Assembly: GCA_016706225.1 (NCBI GenBank)
Contig: JADJKB010000025.1
Location: 812,207 to 876,206 of the forward strand
From: Myxococcales bacterium
GTDB lineage: Bacteria; Myxococcota_A; Polyangia; Polyangiales; Polyangiaceae
Length of the DNA stretch: 64,000 bases
Direction of reading: 5' to 3'
Positions within the stretch are counted from its first letter, which is position 1. Each line of letters opens with the position of its first letter. This document shows, piece after piece, positions 8,994-17,011 of the stretch. The translations under genes were made by a program, and so were the position numbers. The notes under the pieces were generated by a model. The model saw only the letters and a program-made list of their open reading frames with translations, had not been told where the DNA came from and made no database searches.

Positions 8994-9281
8994 TCAGCCG
9001 TCGAGCCGTTCGGCGCCATTCGGAACGATGACGCCGGAAGAAATCACGACCTGCGCGTGCGGCGCCACCGCTCGAATCGCGGGCTCGATGATGTGGCGCC
9101 GGGCCAGGGCGTTGCCGGGGCAACCCGCGTAGCGCCCAGCCAGGTGCAGGGTGACCGTCTCGTCTTCGGCCCGGACGAGGTAAATCACGCCACCATCCGC
9201 CCGGATGAGGGGCGCCAGCACCTCCCGCACGACCCGCAGGATTTCATCGCGAGCGCCCATCAAGGAAGGCGAAGCTACCAC
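8994..9281 (-). CDS. NifU C-terminal (Nfu-like) domain protein lacking one cluster cysteine
   Basis: This 95-residue protein (88 if the ATG at 9260 is used) has the NifU C-terminal fold: APLIRADGG near the N-terminus, then GRYAGCPGN where Fe-S scaffold proteins have GxCxxCPS. The second Cys is present but the first is Tyr (TAC codon), so the CxxC needed to bridge a cluster between two subunits is missing. It may have lost Fe-S transfer activity or bind a cluster in another way. It is convergent with the secreted-protein gene and divergent from rpsP. Confidence 0.75.
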   Translation of the reverse strand: MVASPSLMGARDEILRVVREVLAPLIRADGGVIYLVRAEDETVTLHLAGRYAGCPGNALARRHIIEPAIRAVAPHAQVVISSGVIVPNGAERLDG

Positions 9282-9286
9282 GGCGC

Positions 9287-9316
9287 TTGACCTGCCTCCT
9301 ACCCTTACTCTACGTT
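9287..9316 (+). promoter_or_regulatory. Possible sigma-70 type promoter for the rpsP operon
   Basis: TTGACC (9287-9292) is followed 18 bases later by TACGTT (9311-9316), a weak match to -35/-10 boxes, about 120 bases before the rpsP start. It lies in the only sizeable gap upstream of the ribosomal operon. The call rests on pattern only. Confidence 0.3.
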
Positions 9317-9436
9317 CCCGCGCCCGCTACCGGCCGGACCTGTCGACCGGAGGGAGCGCCGCCTGGCGCAGGCCTGGCCGGGTGCTACCGTTTGCAGGGT
9401 CCGGGCGACCCAGAATTCGAAGTTTCAGAGGACACC

Positions 9437-9688
9437 ATGGTTACCATCCGTCTTGCCCGACACGGCACCAACAAAGCGCCGTTCTACCGCATCGTCGTCA
9501 CCGATCACCGCCATCCCCGCGACGGCCGTCACATCGAGAACATCGGCACCTTCGACCCCAGGAAGACGCCGGTGCGATTCGAGTTGAACCGCGCGCGGCT
9601 GGCCTACTGGACTGAGCGCGGTGCCCGCCCCTCGGACACGCTGACGCAGCTCATCAAGCGCAATCCGGTCCCCGCCGCCGTTCAGTGA
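9437..9688 (+). CDS. rpsP: 30S ribosomal protein S16
   Basis: This 83-residue protein begins MVTIRLARHGTNKAPFYRIV, the typical S16 N-terminus, and contains the conserved IENIGTFDPRK segment. The ATG at 9437 is correct because everything upstream in the frame is outside the S16 fold. S16 binds 16S rRNA early in 30S assembly. It leads an operon with khpA, rimM, trmD and an RNA methyltransferase gene. The usual neighbours ffh and rplS are not in the cluster. Confidence 0.97.
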   Translation: MVTIRLARHGTNKAPFYRIVVTDHRHPRDGRHIENIGTFDPRKTPVRFELNRARLAYWTERGARPSDTLTQLIKRNPVPAAVQ

Positions 9689-9791
9689 AGCTTCGGGTCC
9701 GAGTTCGCTTCGAACTCCTCCATTTCCTCCCAGTACTTTTTCGGGCGTGTCTCAAGCGACCCGCCAGCGATCCCCCCGGAGCGGTTCACCC

Positions 9792-10028
9792 ATGGCTCTC
9801 AAGGAACTGATTACGACCATTGCACGGGCGCTCGTCGATGAGCCTGACGCCGTCGAAGTGACCGAGATCGAAGGCGACCACAACTCGTTGATCGAGCTGA
9901 AGGTGGCCAAGAACGACATCGGCAAGGTCATCGGCAAGGACGGCCGCACCGCCCAGTCGATGCGCACGATCCTGACCGCGGCCTCGACGAAGCTGGGCCG
10001 TCGCGCCCATCTCGACATCGTCGATTGA
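9792..10028 (+). CDS. khpA: KH-domain RNA-binding protein KhpA (YlqC family)
   Basis: This 78-residue single KH-domain protein starts at ATG 9792 (MALKELITTIARALV). The GxxG loop of the KH fold is seen in IGKVIGKDGRTAQSMR. KhpA proteins are small RNA chaperones that pair with KhpB. Its position between rpsP and rimM is the standard one. The stop codon overlaps the TTG start of rimM. Confidence 0.93.
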   Translation: MALKELITTIARALVDEPDAVEVTEIEGDHNSLIELKVAKNDIGKVIGKDGRTAQSMRTILTAASTKLGRRAHLDIVD

Positions 10029-10525
10029 AGACCGTCGAGCTCGGACGCGTGCTCCGGCCGCACGGACTCCGCGGCGAGCTGAAGGTGCGCCTGCATTTCG
10101 ACGGCAGCGGCACGCTGACCCAGGTTCAAGAGGTCGAGCTCGCGTGCAGCAGCGGGCCGCGCCGCTTCGCCATCGAGTGGGTGCGGCCCGGTACCGGCTC
10201 GGTGTTGCTCAAGCTGGTCGGGGTGGATGACCGCGACGCGGCCGACCTGCTGAAGGGGGCGGCGCTCTCAGTGCCCAGAAGTGCGCTTCCGGAGCCGGAA
10301 CCGGGCGAATACTACCTCTCGGATCTGATCGGGGCCGAGGTGGTCGACCCGGATGGGACGATCGGCGAGGTGGTCGAGGTCCGCTCCCACCCGAGCGTGG
10401 TGTGCATCGCGGTCCGTCTGCCGGACGGGCAGGTGCTCGAACAGCCGCTCACGGCGCCCTGGCTGGAAGAGGTCGATCTGGAGGCGGGGCGAGTCATCCT
10501 GTCGAGCCGAGAGGGAATGGTGTGA
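10025..10525 (+). CDS. rimM: Ribosome maturation factor RimM
   Basis: This 166-residue protein has the RimM N-terminal domain (LGRVLRPHGLRGELKV) followed by a PRC-barrel domain (YYLSDLIGAEVVD and EQPLTAPWLEEVD). It assists 30S head maturation around S19. The TTG start at 10025 overlaps the khpA stop by 4 bases and is the only start that keeps the whole N-terminal motif, so translational coupling with khpA is likely. The gene ends 4 bases before trmD. Confidence 0.93.
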   Translation: MKTVELGRVLRPHGLRGELKVRLHFDGSGTLTQVQEVELACSSGPRRFAIEWVRPGTGSVLLKLVGVDDRDAADLLKGAALSVPRSALPEPEPGEYYLSDLIGAEVVDPDGTIGEVVEVRSHPSVVCIAVRLPDGQVLEQPLTAPWLEEVDLEAGRVILSSREGMV

Positions 10526-10529
10526 CTCG

Positions 10530-11228
10530 ATGCAGATCGGCGTGGTGACGCTCTTCCCGGAGCTGTTCGCCCCGTTCCTGGCGACGAGCTTCGTCAAACG
10601 CGGCATCGACGCTGGGCAGCTCGCGGTGGTGCTGGAAGAGCTGCGCCCTCACGGCTTGGGCAAACACCTCTCCATCGACGACACCCCCTACGGCGGTGGC
10701 TCGGGCATGGTGATGCGGGTCGACTGCGTGGTGGCTGCGATCGAGGCGCTCGAACAGCGCATGGGCGGTCGCGCACACCGAGTGCTCCTGACGCCGCAAG
10801 GGGAGCGCCTGGCGCAGGCGCACCTGCAGGCGTTTACGTCCCGGGAGCGTGTGCTCTTCGTGTGCGGGCGCTACGAGGGGTTCGACGAGCGCATCTCGAG
10901 CTTCGTCGATCAAGAGCTCTCGCTCGGGGACTTCGTGCTGACGGGCGGCGAGGTGGCGGCGATGGCTGTCATCGAGGGCTGTGTGCGGCTCTTGCCTGGC
11001 GTGCTTGGCAACGCGGACTCTCCCCGCGAAGAGTCCTTCAGCGCGGGTTTCGGCGGCGTGCTCGAGTATCCGCAGTACACGCGGCCGGCAGAGTTTCGAG
11101 GCCATGGGGTGCCGGAGATCTTGAAGACCGGCGACCACGCGAAGATCGCAGCTTGGCGTCGCGAGCAGGCGCTGTCGCGCACGCGAGCGCGCCGCCCGGA
11201 TCTATTGACGGACGAGGACGAGTCGTGA
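10530..11228 (+). CDS. trmD: tRNA (guanine-N1)-methyltransferase TrmD
   Basis: This 232-residue SPOUT methyltransferase makes m1G37 in tRNA. It begins at ATG 10530 with QIGVVTLFPELF, and has DTPYGGGSGMVMR, the SAM-knot segment CGRYEGFDERI, and SLGDFVLTGGEVAAM. Length matches the family (about 230-250). It follows rimM directly and its stop overlaps the GTG of the next gene by 4 bases. Confidence 0.96.
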   Translation: MQIGVVTLFPELFAPFLATSFVKRGIDAGQLAVVLEELRPHGLGKHLSIDDTPYGGGSGMVMRVDCVVAAIEALEQRMGGRAHRVLLTPQGERLAQAHLQAFTSRERVLFVCGRYEGFDERISSFVDQELSLGDFVLTGGEVAAMAVIEGCVRLLPGVLGNADSPREESFSAGFGGVLEYPQYTRPAEFRGHGVPEILKTGDHAKIAAWRREQALSRTRARRPDLLTDEDES

Positions 11229-11776
11229 GGCGGGTTGCCCTGCTCCTGGCTCATCACCCGGTGCTCGATCGGCAGGGTGCCATCGTGACGACGGCCATCA
11301 CGAATCTCGACTTGCACGACATCGCCCGGAGCGCGTTCACCTTCGACGCGAGCCACTTCTTCGTGGCTCACCCCATCGCAGCTCAGCGTGAGCTGGCGGA
11401 GCGCGTGCGCGAACACTGGATCAACGGCAGTGGTGCGCGACGCATCCCGGATCGCAAACCGCCGATGGAACGCCTGCGGGTCGTCGACTCCCTGGACAGC
11501 GCCCTGGCTGAGCTGCCCGGCGCGGAGCTGTGGGTGACCAGCGCGCGCCCGCTGCCGGGTGCCGTTGCTTTCGCTGACGCGCGGGCGCGCCTCGGCGAGG
11601 CCGGGGGCCCCGTGCTCCTGGTGTTCGGCACGGGGTGGGGGCTCGCGCCGGCAATCGTCGAGCGGGCCGCGCTCTGCTTGGCTCCGATCGAGTCACCGCG
11701 GGCGGACGGGTTCAATCACCTGAGCGTGCGCGCCGCTGCTGCAATCGCCTGCGATCGCTTGCTCGGCCGGCGGTGA
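11225..11776 (+). CDS. TrmD-adjacent SAM-dependent RNA methyltransferase (Methyltrn_RNA_4 family)
   Basis: This 183-residue protein starts with VALLLAHHPVLDRQG and contains ITNLDLHDIARS and VLLVFGTGWGLAP, the pattern of a deltaproteobacterial SPOUT-like RNA methyltransferase usually encoded next to trmD. Its RNA target is unknown to me. The GTG start at 11225 overlaps the trmD stop (GTGA). Its 3' end overlaps the convergent TrmN6-like gene by 65 bases. Confidence 0.85.
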   Translation: MRRVALLLAHHPVLDRQGAIVTTAITNLDLHDIARSAFTFDASHFFVAHPIAAQRELAERVREHWINGSGARRIPDRKPPMERLRVVDSLDSALAELPGAELWVTSARPLPGAVAFADARARLGEAGGPVLLVFGTGWGLAPAIVERAALCLAPIESPRADGFNHLSVRAAAAIACDRLLGRR

Positions 11777-12500
11777 GGGCGGACAGACTGCGGGTCGGTG
11801 TGCCCGGGCGCGACCACTCGACGATCGGCGGCTCCACGAGCAGGCCGCCGGGGCGCGCACGCCTCAGCTCGACGAGCGCCACTCGCGCGGGCTCCGACGC
11901 GAACGCATGCACGAAGCACAGACGCTTGGGGACCAGGCCGCGGGTCTCGGCCAGAGCCAGCAGGCGCCCGAGGCTGCGCGCCGGGTAAACGAACACCGCG
12001 CGCGAGCGGCTGTGGTCGAGCGCGTCGGCCGTTGCTTGCACGAACGGCTCGAGGCAGCCGGCTCGCGCGTCTTCTCGCCCCGTTACTCCCGGACGCCGCT
12101 CCCCCGGCTCGAAGAACGGGGGATTGGAGACGACCAGGTCGTGGCTGCCAGAGAGAGCGCGCGGCAGGCCGCCCGCCAGATCGAGCGTGAGCGATTGGCC
12201 CGCGATGCCCGCGCGCGTCAGGTTCCTGTCCGCGAGGTCGCTCATGCGCGAATCTTTGTCGACGAGCGTGGCGCGGCTCACCCCGCTGAAGCGGTGCACC
12301 GCCAGGGTCACGACGCCGACGCCGGCGCCGAGGTCGAGCAGCGCCGCGACCTGTCGCCCGCGCGTGGCGAAGGCGCCGAGCCACAGTGAATCGACGTTGA
12401 AACGGTAGCCCTGGCGCGGCTGTTCGACGACCAACGCGCCGCCAAACAGCGTGTCGGTCGTCGTCTCGACCCTGTCAACGTGGCCACGTGCGGGTCCCAC
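11712..12500 (-). CDS. TrmN6-like tRNA/protein N6-adenine-type methyltransferase
   Basis: This 262-residue class I SAM methyltransferase has motif I LDLGAGVGVVTL and the catalytic NPPFF motif typical of enzymes that methylate an amino group, as in TrmN6 (YfiC), which modifies A37 of tRNA-Val. The N-terminal GYRFNVDSLWLGAF also fits TrmN6. Substrate is inferred from family. The start at 12500 is 6 bases downstream of the upstream lipoprotein stop. The C-terminal tail overlaps the convergent methyltransferase gene. Confidence 0.8.
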   Translation of the reverse strand: MGPARGHVDRVETTTDTLFGGALVVEQPRQGYRFNVDSLWLGAFATRGRQVAALLDLGAGVGVVTLAVHRFSGVSRATLVDKDSRMSDLADRNLTRAGIAGQSLTLDLAGGLPRALSGSHDLVVSNPPFFEPGERRPGVTGREDARAGCLEPFVQATADALDHSRSRAVFVYPARSLGRLLALAETRGLVPKRLCFVHAFASEPARVALVELRRARPGGLLVEPPIVEWSRPGTPTRSLSALTAGRASDRRRLQQRRARSGD

Positions 12501-12506
12501 CTCCGC

Positions 12507-13763
12507 TCAGGGAACCTGGAACGGGCGAAGTCCGCGCAGCGTGACGCTGGTCACGCTGTTGGGAAACACTCGCACGTCGAAGTAGCCCAACGAAACCAGC
12601 TTGGGTTTGTCGCCGTCGGGAACGAGTCCCGTGCCCGCGACCCGGGTGTACGAGCCGTCGGCACCGCCCACCTTGATGTCGAGGGCCGTGTAGAGGCCGG
12701 TGCGACCGGTGCCAACTTCTCGCCGACTTCCGTCCGGCAGCGGATCGTCCTCGCTGTCGTTGAAGTACTCGAGCGCGAGCCGCTCCTGGGAGATGTCGAC
12801 GCGCGCGAACTGCAACCGCACGTTGTCGCAGTCGTGGGCCTCGCCGCCGATCGCGCCGTTGCCATCGGTGATGGTCTTGCCGATGGCGACGGTCGGAATG
12901 GTGCCGAAATCGTCCTCCGCCAGGGCGCGGATCTTGTGGGTGTAGGTCCCCGCCGACGCGTCGTAGTCCGGGTCGCCGTCGTGAATGTAGAGGTTGTAGG
13001 TGTAGAGCGGCGACCAGCCAGGCCCGTAGGTCTTGATCATCAACTCGGTGTTCATCGGCAGATCGGGGTACTCGTACGCGCGATCGAAGCGCACCTTGTC
13101 GCTGCAGGAGTCCTTCACCGGCGTATCGACCCGCGGCATCTTGTCGGTCACCTCGACGGGCTTGCCGATCAGCTGATCGAGCGCGCCGTCCGTGGCTGGA
13201 TTTCCGGTGCGCTTGACCGTGTAGATCTCGATGATGACGCCACCGTGCGCGCTGGTGGCGGGGCAGTTGGCGCCTTCGGCGCACCACGCGGCCCCTTGGG
13301 TGTTCACCAGGTCGAACTCACCGCACCCGCCATTGGCGAACGGCCGCAACTCGCCGACCAGCTTCGCCTTGGCGCTGCTGGTGGCGGGCTTCGCCGGGTA
13401 GCTGTCCGGATCGAAACACTTCAGGTTCGGAGGCGCACCGTTGGGATCGGAGTACTCGACGGTGTCCGTCGTGCGAACCAGGTATTTGCTCGCCGCGGAG
13501 TTGCCGGGGGTGCCGACCATCACGCAGCAGCTGTCGATGGGACGCCCGCAGATGGCGTCACCCTGGCAGGTGCTCTGGCAGAAGTCGTCGTTCGCCGGGC
13601 GAGTCGAGCCCTTGCAGACGCCTTCGCCGTTGTTGGTGAAGTCGGAGTTCCCGCCGCCCCCGGTGCCGCTCGGAGCGGGGTTCTTGTCGTCGGAGCAGCC
13701 GACCGACAGGGTTGCGAGCAGACACAGGGCGGATTTCGTCAAAAAGCGAGTGACACTCTGCAT
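12507..13763 (-). CDS. Large lipoprotein of unknown function
   Basis: This 418-residue protein starts at ATG 13763, preceded by AGGTGG. The signal peptide MQSVTRFLTKSALCLL ends in lipobox SVGC. A Gly/Ser/Asn-rich linker follows, then a Cys-rich segment (about residues 45-90 with CQSTCQGDAICGRPIDSCC), then a beta-rich domain with many Asp/Asn residues (YIHDGDPDYDASAG, DGNGAIGGEAHDCDN) that could bind calcium. I do not recognise the family. Such one-off lipoproteins are common in myxobacteria. The interval 13764-14002 separates it from the divergent TPR gene. Confidence 0.65.
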   Translation of the reverse strand: MQSVTRFLTKSALCLLATLSVGCSDDKNPAPSGTGGGGNSDFTNNGEGVCKGSTRPANDDFCQSTCQGDAICGRPIDSCCVMVGTPGNSAASKYLVRTTDTVEYSDPNGAPPNLKCFDPDSYPAKPATSSAKAKLVGELRPFANGGCGEFDLVNTQGAAWCAEGANCPATSAHGGVIIEIYTVKRTGNPATDGALDQLIGKPVEVTDKMPRVDTPVKDSCSDKVRFDRAYEYPDLPMNTELMIKTYGPGWSPLYTYNLYIHDGDPDYDASAGTYTHKIRALAEDDFGTIPTVAIGKTITDGNGAIGGEAHDCDNVRLQFARVDISQERLALEYFNDSEDDPLPDGSRREVGTGRTGLYTALDIKVGGADGSYTRVAGTGLVPDGDKPKLVSLGYFDVRVFPNSVTSVTLRGLRPFQVP

Positions 13764-14002
13764 GGACCACCTCTTTGGGGGCGGACGGAGCCGCCGCCCG
13801 CATGAAGAAACCCGCGTCCCCCTCGTCAGACGGAGCTGCGGTCGCCTGAAACGTAGCGAAAAATGCCCGCCACCGCATGCAATTTGGGGCGTACCCGGGT
13901 CAATCTTCAGCGTCGGCCCTGGAGCGCTGCCAGGATTGGTGGCAGATTCGCCCCCAAACCGGGCCGGGCGGCGCCGGCAGACGGGCAGAGTGTCGGGTGA
14001 GC

Positions 14003-15277
14003 ATGAAGGGAAACGGCAACATGAGGGGGATCTGGCTGGGTATCTTGGCGGTCGTGTTGACGACGGGCGCCGCGGCTGCGGACGATCTGAAGGCTCAGGC
14101 GAAAAAGCCGCCCAAAGATCCGGCGGCCGCCCTGGAGCTCGGGCGTTCGCTGCGCCGCGCGGGAGAGTTCGACGATGCCGTTCGAGTGTTGCGCGGCGGG
14201 GCGCTGCGCGCCAAGGGCGAGCTCTCGGTTTCCTTGCGCTACGAGGCTGCGCGGGCGCTGATCGCAGCGAGCAAGCAGAAGGACGCACTCAGGGAGTGCC
14301 AGGGCATCAAGGCCTTCGACGCGGTGAAGTCGAGCTCGTGCGTGGCCGAGGCGCACCTGCTCTGGAAGCGCGCTTCGCTCGCGCTGCCTGCGGCAGAGGC
14401 TGCCATCGCGTCGAGCTCGAGCGCGTACGAGGCGCTGGTGGCGAAGGGGCGTGCCCTGCGCATGCTGGGGAAGAACGCTGAATCCGACGCCGCGTTTCGG
14501 GCTGCCATCAGCAGCGACGCGGGGCGCTTCGAGGCGCATCTGTATTTCGCGGAGCTGCTGCTCGGCATGGGGAAGGCCTCCGAGGCCGTCGCCGAGCTAC
14601 GCAAGGCTCACGCGGGCGCGCAGGACGAGCCGGAGCCTCTGCTCGGTTTGGCCGAGGCGCTGCCGGCGGGCTCCGAGGCTGCCGACCTCCTGAAAAAAGC
14701 GCTGGCGATCCGCCCCAAGTATGGCGCCGCGCAGGCTCGCCTGGGTGAGGTGATGCTGGAGCTCGGCAAGGTTGCGGACGCCGAGGCGGCCTATCGCGCG
14801 GCGATTGGCATCAACGCCAAGGTCGCGGATTGGCAGGCGGGGTTGGCCGGTGCGCTGATTGCCAAGGGCAGCTTCGACGAGGCGCTGAAGGTGGCTGCCA
14901 CCGCCCTCAAGCTGGTCAGCAATCACGCCATGGCCAAGCTGGCCGAGGCCGATGCCATTGCGGGCAAGGGTGACATCGATCTCGCGATCGAGGCCTTCGA
15001 GAAGGCCGCGAGCTACTCGCGCAGCAACCCTCAGCCGCTGATGCACGCTGCGAAGGCCTGCCTGGCGCAGAACCGGCCGACCACCGCCCGGGCGTTTGCG
15101 GATCGCGTGACGCAGTCGTTCGCGGACTTCGCTCCCGGCTGGGTGCTGCTCGGTGACATTGCGCTGGCGAACAAAGACAAGTCTGCGGCGAAGGCCGCCT
15201 ACAAAAAGGCGATGACCGCCAGCGCCGGCACGATCGACAAGGCCAGCGTCAAGCAGAAGCTCGCGGCCATCAAGTGA
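14003..15277 (+). CDS. Periplasmic tetratricopeptide-repeat protein
   Basis: About 424 residues with a signal peptide (MRGIWLGILAVVLTTG, cleavage near AAADD) followed by at least eight TPR-like helical pairs, with signature W/L-G-Y-A-P spacing in segments such as GRSLRRAGEFDDAV, KALAIRPKYGAAQARLGEVMLELGK and FEKAASYSRSNPQPL. TPR proteins are interaction scaffolds, and no catalytic domain is visible. ATG 14003 was taken. ATG 14021 has a better placed AGGGA site and may be the true start. The stop overlaps the acyltransferase GTG by 4 bases. Confidence 0.75.
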   Translation: MKGNGNMRGIWLGILAVVLTTGAAAADDLKAQAKKPPKDPAAALELGRSLRRAGEFDDAVRVLRGGALRAKGELSVSLRYEAARALIAASKQKDALRECQGIKAFDAVKSSSCVAEAHLLWKRASLALPAAEAAIASSSSAYEALVAKGRALRMLGKNAESDAAFRAAISSDAGRFEAHLYFAELLLGMGKASEAVAELRKAHAGAQDEPEPLLGLAEALPAGSEAADLLKKALAIRPKYGAAQARLGEVMLELGKVADAEAAYRAAIGINAKVADWQAGLAGALIAKGSFDEALKVAATALKLVSNHAMAKLAEADAIAGKGDIDLAIEAFEKAASYSRSNPQPLMHAAKACLAQNRPTTARAFADRVTQSFADFAPGWVLLGDIALANKDKSAAKAAYKKAMTASAGTIDKASVKQKLAAIK

Positions 15278-16161
15278 CGGGTTCGGGCGCGCGTCCCCCG
15301 AAGGGGCTCGCGCCCGGCAGCGCATTTTGGCGGCGTCTTGCCCACGCGGGCGCGCGCCATGGTCCCGATTTCTGGCTGCACTGGAGCCCGCCGCTGTTTG
15401 GTCTGGCCTTCGCGCTGGCGCTGCCCGAAAAGCGGCGACGCGTCCGGGGCAATTTGCGCAGCGTGCTCGGGCGCCGCGGCGCCATCGAAGAGCAGCTCGA
15501 CGTCGCGCGGACCTTCGTCAGCTACGCGAGTTGTTTCGCCGAAGCACTGGGCGGCGCGCGGGGTGATGCGGACCGAGCCTCGCGGCGGCTCCGAGGTCCT
15601 GGGCTCGCGCCGCTCTTGGCCTCGGGCAGTGGGCTGATCGTGGCCACCGCTCACTTCGGTGCGTGGGATCGCGCCGCGGCGCTCCTGGCTCGGGACTTCG
15701 GCCGCCCGGTGCTCGTGGTGATGCAGCCCGAAGCGGACGCGGCGGCGCGAGAGCTCCACGATGCGGTGCGCGCGGAGTCCGGCGTGCGGGTGGTGCACGT
15801 GGGTGGGCACCCGCTCGATGGGTTGCCGCTCCTGCACCACCTGCGGGACGGCGGGATCGTCGCCGTGCAGCTCGATCGAGTGCCGGAGGGCGGGCGCGCG
15901 ATCCGGGTCCCCTTCTTCGATCGAGTGCTGGCGGTGCCGGAGGGGCCGTTCGCGCTGGCTGGCATCGCGCGTGTCCCCCTCGTGCCGCTGTGGGTCCGGC
16001 GGTCCGGGTTTCTCGAGTACGAGCTCAATCCGGGGCCCGCGCTGCGCCTTCCCGAGCGACCTTCGGCGGAGGCTCTGCGTCGTGCGGCGGAGCAGGCCGT
16101 GCGGGCGCTCGAGCGTTCGGTCCGGGCGTGCCCGACCCAATGGTTCGACTTTGGGGCCTGA
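15274..16161 (+). CDS. LpxL/HtrB-family lipid A biosynthesis acyltransferase
   Basis: This 295-residue protein of the lauroyl/myristoyl acyltransferase family adds secondary acyl chains to lipid A at the inner membrane. The HX4D catalytic motif is present as HFGAWD, and GGIVAVQLDRVPEGGRAIRVPFF matches the family's second conserved block. A hydrophobic stretch near residues 38-52 could be the membrane anchor. The GTG start overlaps the TPR stop, implying co-translation. With the LptD-like gene at the start of the window it suggests an LPS-bearing outer membrane. Confidence 0.85.
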   Translation: MTGSGARPPKGLAPGSAFWRRLAHAGARHGPDFWLHWSPPLFGLAFALALPEKRRRVRGNLRSVLGRRGAIEEQLDVARTFVSYASCFAEALGGARGDADRASRRLRGPGLAPLLASGSGLIVATAHFGAWDRAAALLARDFGRPVLVVMQPEADAAARELHDAVRAESGVRVVHVGGHPLDGLPLLHHLRDGGIVAVQLDRVPEGGRAIRVPFFDRVLAVPEGPFALAGIARVPLVPLWVRRSGFLEYELNPGPALRLPERPSAEALRRAAEQAVRALERSVRACPTQWFDFGA

Positions 16162-16243
16162 GCCTCGGCCATTGTGACGATCGTGCGCGGAGGTGGATTG
16201 GGGAGTGGCGCTCGGAGCGCGAGTTTGGCAATAAGAGGTCCCC

Positions 16244-17011
16244 ATGCTGCTTCACGTCGGGACAGAGTCGCTTCGCGGCAACATCGGCTCGTATGCGCGC
16301 CACTTCGACCTGCTGGAGATCGCCGCCGAGAAGGGCCGGTTGCCGCGCATGGCACGCCTGGGCGAAATGAAGCGCGCGGTGAACCCGCAGTTTCTCTTCA
16401 GCGTGCGGCTGCCGCGGGTCGTGGCCACCCTCGAGTGGGGCGACGAGGCCGAGCAGGCGCTCGCCTATGCGCTCGAAGTGGCCGACGTGCTCGGGGCCGG
16501 CTTTCTGTTGCTGCAGACCGCTCCGCAGGTGATGCCGAGCGCGCGCACGAAGCGGCGTTTGGCGGAGCTGGTGGAGCGCATCCCGAAGTCGCGCCCGCTG
16601 GCCTGGGAACCGCGCGGGCTGTGGCAGGACGAAGACGCCGCGGCGACGGCGGACGATCTGGGCGCCGTGCTGGTGCGCGACGTGAGTCGTGAGACTCCGC
16701 CCGAGGGGCCGACGCTGTACACGCGTCTGCGCGCCCTGGGCCGCAGTGGAGTGTCGGTCGACGCCATCGAGCGCACCGCCGCTGCCGTGCTGGGAGCAGA
16801 GACCGCGTGTGTGTTGATCGAAGGCGACGGGGCGGCGCGGGCTGCGGCGACGCTGCGAAGGACGATCGGCGAGGTGCTCGAGGAGAGTGCGTCCGACGAC
16901 GATGAAGACGACGACGACGACGACGAGGACGACGACGACGAAGCACGAGCCGACGGCTCGGACGACGACGGGGCTCCGGACGACGACGCTGCGGAGGAGG
17001 ACGAAGGATGA
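16244..17011 (+). CDS. DUF72-like TIM-barrel protein with poly-acidic tail
   Basis: This 255-residue protein has the pattern of the DUF72 family (HVGTESLRGN, then HFDLLEIAAE and FLFSVRLPRVV), whose biochemical role is not established. The final 40 residues are almost all Asp/Glu (DDDEDDDDDDEDDDDEA), which makes a strongly acidic disordered tail not expected for the family. A GAGG sequence lies just before the ATG. Its stop overlaps the start of the next gene by 4 bases. The two form a unit that may follow the acyltransferase. Confidence 0.65.
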   Translation: MLLHVGTESLRGNIGSYARHFDLLEIAAEKGRLPRMARLGEMKRAVNPQFLFSVRLPRVVATLEWGDEAEQALAYALEVADVLGAGFLLLQTAPQVMPSARTKRRLAELVERIPKSRPLAWEPRGLWQDEDAAATADDLGAVLVRDVSRETPPEGPTLYTRLRALGRSGVSVDAIERTAAAVLGAETACVLIEGDGAARAAATLRRTIGEVLEESASDDDEDDDDDDEDDDDEARADGSDDDGAPDDDAAEEDEG

